A stretch of 10,743 nucleotides of DNA, taken from contig JAWXBD010000088.1 in NCBI GenBank assembly GCA_034439815.1, positions 1 to 10,743 on the forward strand, given 5' to 3'. Shown here piece after piece: positions 6,644 to 10,743 of the stretch. The stretch's first letter is position 1; each line of letters starts with the position of its first letter. The notes below the pieces were generated by a model. That model worked only from the letters and a program-made list of their open reading frames with translations. It was not told the DNA's origin and did no database searches. A program made the position numbers and the translations under genes. The stretch is from JAEUIT01 sp034439815. Lineage in GTDB: Bacteria; Planctomycetota; Phycisphaerae; Phycisphaerales; SM1A02.

Positions 6644-7330
6644 GTGCCTGCCGACCGATTCCCGTTACCGTGGCTTGCCGTGGATCAACTACCCATCATC
6701 GAGGAAGCGGACGGACGGCTTTCCGCCCGGTTTCCAGCAGACCGACCGGGTGCCGGGGTCGCGGTTGATTTTGCGGCGATGCGCTTTCCGGACGGCATGG
6801 CCAGTGTGCGCGGACTTCCGGTCGTGCGCGCGTGTGGACGCCCTGCGTTTCGTCAGGACGATGCGGCCGAGCAGATCCGGCTGGTCGACGCGACGGCGGG
6901 ACTTGGCTACGACGCGTACTTGCTCGCGATCGCCGGCTTTCACGTCACTGCGATCGAACGGTCGCTCGAGGTGTTTCGACTGCTCGCGGACGGTCTGCAT
7001 CGCCATCCCGTCGAACGCCTCGCGATCCTCCACGGCCAAGCTGCAACGCTGCTTCCCACGCTCGCGCCCGACGTCGTCTATCTCGATCCGATGTATCCGC
7101 CGAAGAACCGCAGCTCCGCACTTCCGTCGAAGGACATGCAGATTGTGCGCGCACTCGTTGGCGACGACACGGACTCGGCCGCGCTGTTTGCCGTCGCGCG
7201 CGAGGTCGCTCGACGCGTCGTCGTGAAGCGGCCCGCGCATGCTGCGCCGCTCGGTGAACCGTCGATGCAGATCACGGGCAAGCTCGCGCGGTTTGACGTG
7301 TACATCGGGGAAGCAAGAAGTAAGAAGTAA
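6644..7330 (+). CDS. rsmJ: 16S rRNA (guanine-1516 N2) methyltransferase RsmJ
   Basis: A 228-residue SAM-dependent methyltransferase of the RsmJ (YhiQ) family, which in E. coli methylates the exocyclic amine of G1516 in helix 45 of 16S rRNA. Family landmarks are the SAM loop VDATAGLGYDAYLLA (81-95), the acidic end of the next strand AIERS (103-107), LADGLHR, the catalytic-type DPMYPPK (148-154), LVGDD, VVKRP (193-197) and the closing GKLARFDVY (212-220). Start codons are poor: GTG at 6644 gives the length stated, and GTG at 6680 (residue 13) is a good alternative because the first 12 residues show nothing family-like; no Shine-Dalgarno is seen. The last eight residues, IGEARSKK, and the TAA stop lie in or at the edge of a heptamer repeat, so the original C-terminus has been replaced or extended. 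rsmE follows 109 nt downstream on the same strand. Confidence 0.9.
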   Translation: MPADRFPLPWLAVDQLPIIEEADGRLSARFPADRPGAGVAVDFAAMRFPDGMASVRGLPVVRACGRPAFRQDDAAEQIRLVDATAGLGYDAYLLAIAGFHVTAIERSLEVFRLLADGLHRHPVERLAILHGQAATLLPTLAPDVVYLDPMYPPKNRSSALPSKDMQIVRALVGDDTDSAALFAVAREVARRVVVKRPAHAAPLGEPSMQITGKLARFDVYIGEARSKK

Positions 7331-7426
7331 GAAGGATGACGGGAACCGAACCGCGCCTGCCACGCCTCTTCGTCCGCGCTCCCTACTTCTTCCTTCATCC
7401 TTCATCCTTCGTACTTCTCGCTTCCC
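7308..7426. repeat. Heptamer-based long inverted repeat between rsmJ and rsmE
   Basis: The left arm (7308-7339) is purine-only apart from one C and three T and contains tandem heptamers AAGAAGT, AAGAAGT, AAGAAGG. The right arm (7395-7426) is its inverted counterpart; 28 of 32 positions pair, with 55 nt between. The right side also shows tandem CCTTCAT, CCTTCAT, CCTTCGT (7392-7412). The left arm encodes the end of rsmJ and its stop, and the right arm ends 13 nt before the rsmE ATG. The transcript would form a long hairpin. Tandem heptamers of this type resemble dispersed intergenic repeats such as the STRR heptamers of cyanobacteria, and translated forms (HPSSFIL-like) are familiar from spurious proteins of GC-rich bacteria. 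A dispersed-repeat identity is an inference. Confidence 0.75.
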
Positions 7427-7439
7427 GTACAGTGCCACA

Positions 7440-8144
7440 ATGTCCGTCCCCTGGTTTTTCGCCGAAACGCTGCCGACCGTCGGCGGCACCTGGGTGCTGG
7501 CGCGCGATGAGGCGAAGCACGCGACCAGCGCCAAGCGGATGGAAGCAGGCGATGGCATCGTGCTGTTCGACGGCCGCGGACATCTCGCGGACGCCACGCT
7601 TGGCGGGGAGCGTGCCCGCGACGGTTCGCTTCAAGTTCATGTGCACGGCGTGCGCGAGGTTCCGCGCGCGGGCCGCGCCGTGCAGCTCGCGACTGCGCTT
7701 CCAAAGGGCGATCGGCTTTCGACGCTCGTCGATATGACCACGCAGCTCGGTGTCGCTGCGTTCATGCCGCTGCGCTGCGGCCGCAGTGTTGCAAGCGAAA
7801 GCGAGCACAAAGGTGAGCGCGTGCGGCGCGTGCAGATCGAAGCGTGCAAGCAGGCGCATTGCGCATGGCTCCCGACGATGACGCCGGAACGAACACCTGA
7901 GCAGCTGCTGAAACAGCGCGACGCGAAGACGGCGATCGTTGTTGCTCACCCGGCCGGCGAGCCGATCGCGCGGGCAGCCCTCGCACAGCCCCAGCGGGTG
8001 ACGGTGTGCATCGGCCCGGAAGGCGGGTTCACCGATGCGGAAGTCGATCAGTTCCGTGCGGGCGGCGCGGTGCTCGTCGATCTTGGTTCAACGATCCTGC
8101 GGATTGAAACCGCGGCGGTGGTGGCGGTGGCGGCGCTACGGTGA
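7440..8144 (+). CDS. rsmE: 16S rRNA (uracil-1498 N3) methyltransferase RsmE
   Basis: A 234-residue SPOUT-class methyltransferase, close to the usual family length of about 240. It methylates N3 of U1498 in helix 44 of 16S rRNA, using SAM. The N-terminal part is a PUA-like RNA-binding domain (about 1-72, with ARDEAKHATSAKRMEAGD, the family's His/Arg strand). The C-terminal knot has LATALPKGDRLSTLVDMTTQLGV (83-105), EACKQ (134-138), the SAM loop IGPEGGFTDAEV (191-202) and LGSTILRIETA (215-225). ATG at 7440 is chosen because it aligns with the family N-terminus; the frame is open further upstream but that part lies in the repeat. No Shine-Dalgarno precedes it. The TGA stop overlaps a GTG that opens a short downstream frame (GTGA). 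Together with rsmJ it forms a decoding-centre modification pair. Confidence 0.94.
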   Translation: MSVPWFFAETLPTVGGTWVLARDEAKHATSAKRMEAGDGIVLFDGRGHLADATLGGERARDGSLQVHVHGVREVPRAGRAVQLATALPKGDRLSTLVDMTTQLGVAAFMPLRCGRSVASESEHKGERVRRVQIEACKQAHCAWLPTMTPERTPEQLLKQRDAKTAIVVAHPAGEPIARAALAQPQRVTVCIGPEGGFTDAEVDQFRAGGAVLVDLGSTILRIETAAVVAVAALR

Positions 8145-8242
8145 ACCGCGCCCGTCGCCGCGATTCACGGTATCAGCTACATCAGGTGCTTTACGAGGCG
8201 GGCTGGCGGCCGAATTCGGCGCGTCGTAAGTCGATACGCTGA
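8141..8242 (+). pseudogene. Duplicated fragment of the downstream zinc-ribbon membrane protein gene
   Basis: GTG 8141 overlaps the rsmE stop (GTGA) and opens 33 codons ending at TGA 8240-8242. Residues HQVLYEAGWRPNSAR match QSVLYELGWQPKSVR in the gene at 8248-8853 (its residues about 140-154): 10 of 15 identical with no gaps. At DNA level 8180-8224 corresponds to 8665-8709. The fragment lacks the zinc ribbon and helices, so it is probably the leftover of a tandem paralogue with only the middle of its soluble domain kept. Translation through coupling to rsmE is possible but not demonstrated. Confidence 0.55.
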
Positions 8243-8247
8243 ACGTC

Positions 8248-8853
8248 GTGCCGACCGATCCTCATGCATCGCTCCCCATGCGTCCGCGCTGTGTGCAGTG
8301 CCGCTACCAGCGCGACGGTCTCAGGGAGAACTGCGCGTGTCCTGAGTGCGGAGAGCCGGCGCTGGAAGATGGATGCGTCGCGCTGTTCGGATCGAGTACC
8401 GAGTGGAGTCCTTGGTGGGGAATCGCATGGGGTGTGGTAATCGTGATGGGCGGCGCGCGGCTCTTCCTGATGACGACGATCATCCAGGTGGTGAGCAAAG
8501 GCTACGGCAGTGTCTTCACGCTCATGGGCGTGTACGTGTTGTATCGAGCGATGCAGGCTGCGCGACGAGCCGCTGATGGCGGAGACATTCTCTGGTTGCT
8601 GCAGAAAGATCGCCTTGAGGTGCGCACCGCGCTGCGCACGCGCATTTGGCAATGGAGTGAGCTGCAGTCCGTGCTATACGAGCTCGGCTGGCAGCCGAAG
8701 TCGGTACGTCTCTCAGTTGTTCCGCGGGCCGGTGATGGCATGGTAGTCAGGGCGCCGATCTGGCTGAACTCGCGCACATGCGACACCCGCGCAGTGCAGG
8801 CGGTTCTGCAGGCGCGCATCGGCGATGCGAAAGTTGCGGGCGTGACCGCTTGA
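8248..8853 (+). CDS. Zinc-ribbon, two-helix membrane protein with soluble C-terminal domain
   Basis: A 201-residue protein if started at GTG 8248; ATG 8278 (residue 11) is the alternative. It begins with a zinc ribbon, CVQC (15-18) and CPEC (31-34), followed by two hydrophobic segments at about 57-81 and 88-102. A soluble domain of about 95 residues follows (DRLEVRTALRTRIWQWSELQ, then a strand-rich stretch and a final helix). The shape of that domain, with alternating strands and a terminal helix, recalls bacterial PH-like (bPH) membrane proteins, but this is only a resemblance. The N-terminal ribbon would face the cytoplasm with the soluble domain. A fragment of a paralogue lies just upstream, and the gene stops 16 nt before the convergent end of rtcB. 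Composition matches its neighbours. Function unknown. Confidence 0.75.
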   Translation: MPTDPHASLPMRPRCVQCRYQRDGLRENCACPECGEPALEDGCVALFGSSTEWSPWWGIAWGVVIVMGGARLFLMTTIIQVVSKGYGSVFTLMGVYVLYRAMQAARRAADGGDILWLLQKDRLEVRTALRTRIWQWSELQSVLYELGWQPKSVRLSVVPRAGDGMVVRAPIWLNSRTCDTRAVQAVLQARIGDAKVAGVTA

Positions 8854-8869
8854 CCGCGCCCGGCGCCGA

Positions 8870-10114
8870 TCAGTCCTCCGGCTTCTCGCCGGACGGCGCC
8901 ATCTTGACAATGCGCGGACGAAACTCCGCGAGCGGCTCGACGAGATCGCGCTGCGCTTCCATCACCGAGTGAGTGTCCTTGTAGACCTTCGGCGCCTCGT
9001 CAAGGCCCGCCGAAATCAAGTTGACGCGATGCCGCTTGAGCACCGGCTGCACGTCGCCCCAGCGAATCGACTTGTTGGCGGCCGAGCGGCTCATGCGCCG
9101 ACCGGCGCCGTGCGCCGCCGAGTCGAAACTCTGCGCCACACCCAGTCCGCGGACAAGAAATCCCGGTGCGGTCATCGAGCCGGGAATGAAGCCGATCGCT
9201 CCGGCACCGGCCGGCGTGGCGCCCTTGCGATGCACGATCAATTCGCGCCGACCGCCCGGTGTCTCGTGCGTTTCTTTCCACGCGAAGTTGTGATGATTCT
9301 CGGCGCTGAAGAGCACGTCGGTCTTCAGTCGCGCGACAATGCTGTCGTGAATGCACGCATGGTTCGCTGACGCGTAGCGGCCCATGAGTTCCATCGCGTT
9401 CCAGTATTCGATGCCTGCGTCAGAATCGAGCGACAGCCACGCGAGCCGCGCGCACTCCGGCGGAAGTTCCGGATGCTTCGATCGTGCAAGCGACGAGTAG
9501 TGCTCGCACACTGCGGCGCCGGTGCCACGGCTTCCGGAATGCGACAAGAGCGCGACGTACGTGCCTGGCGCCAAGTGCCGTCCTTCGTGGGTCACACCGG
9601 CCGCGCCGACCTCGAGCTCGCCGTATTCGACAAAGTGATTGCCGCTGCCGGATGTTCCGAGCTGCTCCCACGCTTTGTCTCGATTGGCGCGGGTCACCGG
9701 ACTGATCGACCAGTCCTCGTTCATCACGGCGTGATCGCGCCGCGCCGAGCGGTCAAAGCGCGCACCGATCCCGAAACGCGTTTCGGTCTCGATCGCCGCA
9801 ATGAGCTTGTCCGCGCGGCGATCGAGGTCATGCGGCGTGAAGTCGAGCACGGACAGTCGAACACGACACGCAATGTCGACACCGACGGCATACGGAATGA
9901 CGGCGTTATCCGTCGCAAGAACACCGCCGATCGGCAGGCCGTAGCCGACGTGCGCGTCGGGCATGAGCGCGGCACCCACCGTGATCGGCAGGCGCGACGC
10001 GATCTTCATCTGGTCCAGCGCTTCCAACTGGATCTGATCCGCGCCCCACACGCGGCAGGGCACGCCGTCATCGGCATTGAAGGTATCGGAGGAATCGCGG
10101 TCGCGCGAACTCAT
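8870..10114 (-). CDS. rtcB: RtcB family RNA ligase
   Basis: A 414-residue RtcB protein, which joins RNA 3'-phosphate or 2',3'-cyclic phosphate ends to 5'-OH ends using GTP and Mn2+. All expected metal and nucleotide residues are visible: PDAHVGYGLPIGG (52-64), Asp80 and Cys83 in GVDIACR, Asn159-His160 in SGNHFVE, His192 in LLSHSGSRG, His274 in ENHHNFAW, and the guanylated His335 in AHGAGRRMSR; the C-terminus has EAPKVYKD. It matches the shorter GVDIACR type rather than the GVDIGCG type of E. coli RtcB. ATG at 10114 is the family-consistent start; no Shine-Dalgarno is seen. It stands alone: no archease, RtcA cyclase or RtcR-like regulator is present in the window, so tRNA repair or general RNA healing cannot be told apart. 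The 3' end is convergent with the zinc-ribbon gene. Confidence 0.95.
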   Translation of the reverse strand: MSSRDRDSSDTFNADDGVPCRVWGADQIQLEALDQMKIASRLPITVGAALMPDAHVGYGLPIGGVLATDNAVIPYAVGVDIACRVRLSVLDFTPHDLDRRADKLIAAIETETRFGIGARFDRSARRDHAVMNEDWSISPVTRANRDKAWEQLGTSGSGNHFVEYGELEVGAAGVTHEGRHLAPGTYVALLSHSGSRGTGAAVCEHYSSLARSKHPELPPECARLAWLSLDSDAGIEYWNAMELMGRYASANHACIHDSIVARLKTDVLFSAENHHNFAWKETHETPGGRRELIVHRKGATPAGAGAIGFIPGSMTAPGFLVRGLGVAQSFDSAAHGAGRRMSRSAANKSIRWGDVQPVLKRHRVNLISAGLDEAPKVYKDTHSVMEAQRDLVEPLAEFRPRIVKMAPSGEKPED

Positions 10115-10135
10115 GGAAAGCGGAGACTACGTCAA

Positions 10136-10743
10136 CGCAATCGGCGCGTCGAACGGTACTTTGTCGATCTCCCGGGCGCTCCCGGCGCGAGCGTCACATC
10201 CCACTTCGCGCTGCGGGACGGCGTGACGATCCTCGGCGGATTTGCGGGCGGCGAACGAACGCGAGCCGAGCGAGATCCCGTCGTGAACCTCGCCATCTTG
10301 AGCGGCGATCTGAACGCCGACGATGTTCCGATCGACAACCAGCTATGGATGAACACAACTGACAGTGCGCTGCACGTCGTGCGCGGCGACGCAGTCAGTG
10401 CGAGCGCGGTGCTCGACGGCTTCACCATCCGCCGCGGCTCCGCGGAGCTTCGGACAGAGACAGACGATGACACGGGCGGCAATATGCTGCTCGTTGATGC
10501 GTCGCCGGTGATTGCGCGCTGCGTTCTGCGCGACGGTTTCGCGTCCGAGGGCGGCGCTGGCGTCGCGATCGTCGGTGGCGCCCCCAGCTTTGTCGACTGT
10601 CTGTTTCAGGACAACCGTACGTGGAACTATGGAGCGGGCGCGATGGCGCGGCGCCGCGCCGCACTTTGAAAACTGCGCGTTCGTTGAGAATGTTGCGTCG
10701 CTCGGCTCGGGCGCATTCCTTGGCGCTCCCGACACCGGCTGGA
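10136..10743 (+). pseudogene. Right-handed beta-helix (POMP-like repeat) protein, frameshifted and running off the window
   Basis: From about 10163 one frame gives family-typical sequence: SHFALRDGVTILGGFAGGE, RDPVVNLAILSGDLNADD, ALHVVRGD, AVLDGFTIRRG, then short repeated turns (ASPVIARCVLRDG, GAPSFVDCLFQDN). These are rungs of a parallel beta-helix as in extracellular planctomycete proteins. The frame stops at TGA 10667-10669, but the next frame continues the pattern (APHFENCAFVENVASLGSGA) to the window edge. The two join by losing one base or gaining two at about 10645-10661, in GGCGCGGCGCCGCGCC. At the 5' side no signal peptide or credible ATG is visible between the rtcB start and the first rungs; the left boundary given is approximate. 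It may be a dead gene, or a live one whose sequence carries a frame error and whose N-terminus has been lost. Partial at the right edge. Confidence 0.6.

Overview
The window looks like a chromosomal segment of a GC-rich planctomycete, probably from the Phycisphaerae side of the phylum. The main evidence is two genes that join a small CxxC/CPECG zinc ribbon to short membrane proteins (a style I associate with that group) and a secreted-type right-handed beta-helix gene with GVTILGGFAGGE-like and LSGDLN-like motifs. Recognisable Shine-Dalgarno sites are rare, which fits. This placement is inference from protein style only; there is no rRNA or tRNA gene here to confirm it.

Layout, left to right. 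Positions 1-1007 hold decaying material on the + strand: a coding-like remnant (89-316) and a zinc-ribbon membrane protein gene cut by an in-frame TGA (372-1136). Next, on the - strand, is an intact AAA_14/DUF4143 ATPase (1008-2426); just in front of it lie two CTGTCC...GGACAG palindromes, one of which contains its ribosome binding site. Positions 2484-3885 (+) carry an orphan coding-like piece, a frameshifted multi-pass membrane protein and a short peptide remnant. Positions 3980-6592 (-) are a two-gene cbs-cgl operon for reverse transsulfuration (homocysteine to cystathionine to cysteine). It is divergent from a + strand block of two 16S rRNA methyltransferases, rsmJ and rsmE, separated by a large inverted repeat built from heptamers. 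After rsmE come a short duplicated fragment and then an intact zinc-ribbon/two-helix membrane protein (8248-8853). A solitary rtcB RNA ligase (8870-10114, -) is followed divergently by a beta-helix gene that lacks a visible secretion signal, carries a frameshift and runs off the window.

Functionally, the secure parts are sulfur amino acid metabolism (cbs, cgl), ribosome maturation at the decoding centre (rsmJ, rsmE) and RNA ligation or repair (rtcB). I see no CRISPR array, prophage, integrase, transposase or known defence island. The observations most worth following up are the tandem operator/attenuator-like palindromes at the ATPase gene, the heptamer inverted repeat that forms the end of rsmJ, the duplicated gene fragment coupled to rsmE, and three gene disruptions that all abut the same TGGCGCGG octamer, which may point to a sequence artefact rather than real gene loss. 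I do not find convincing evidence for a wholly new multi-gene system.
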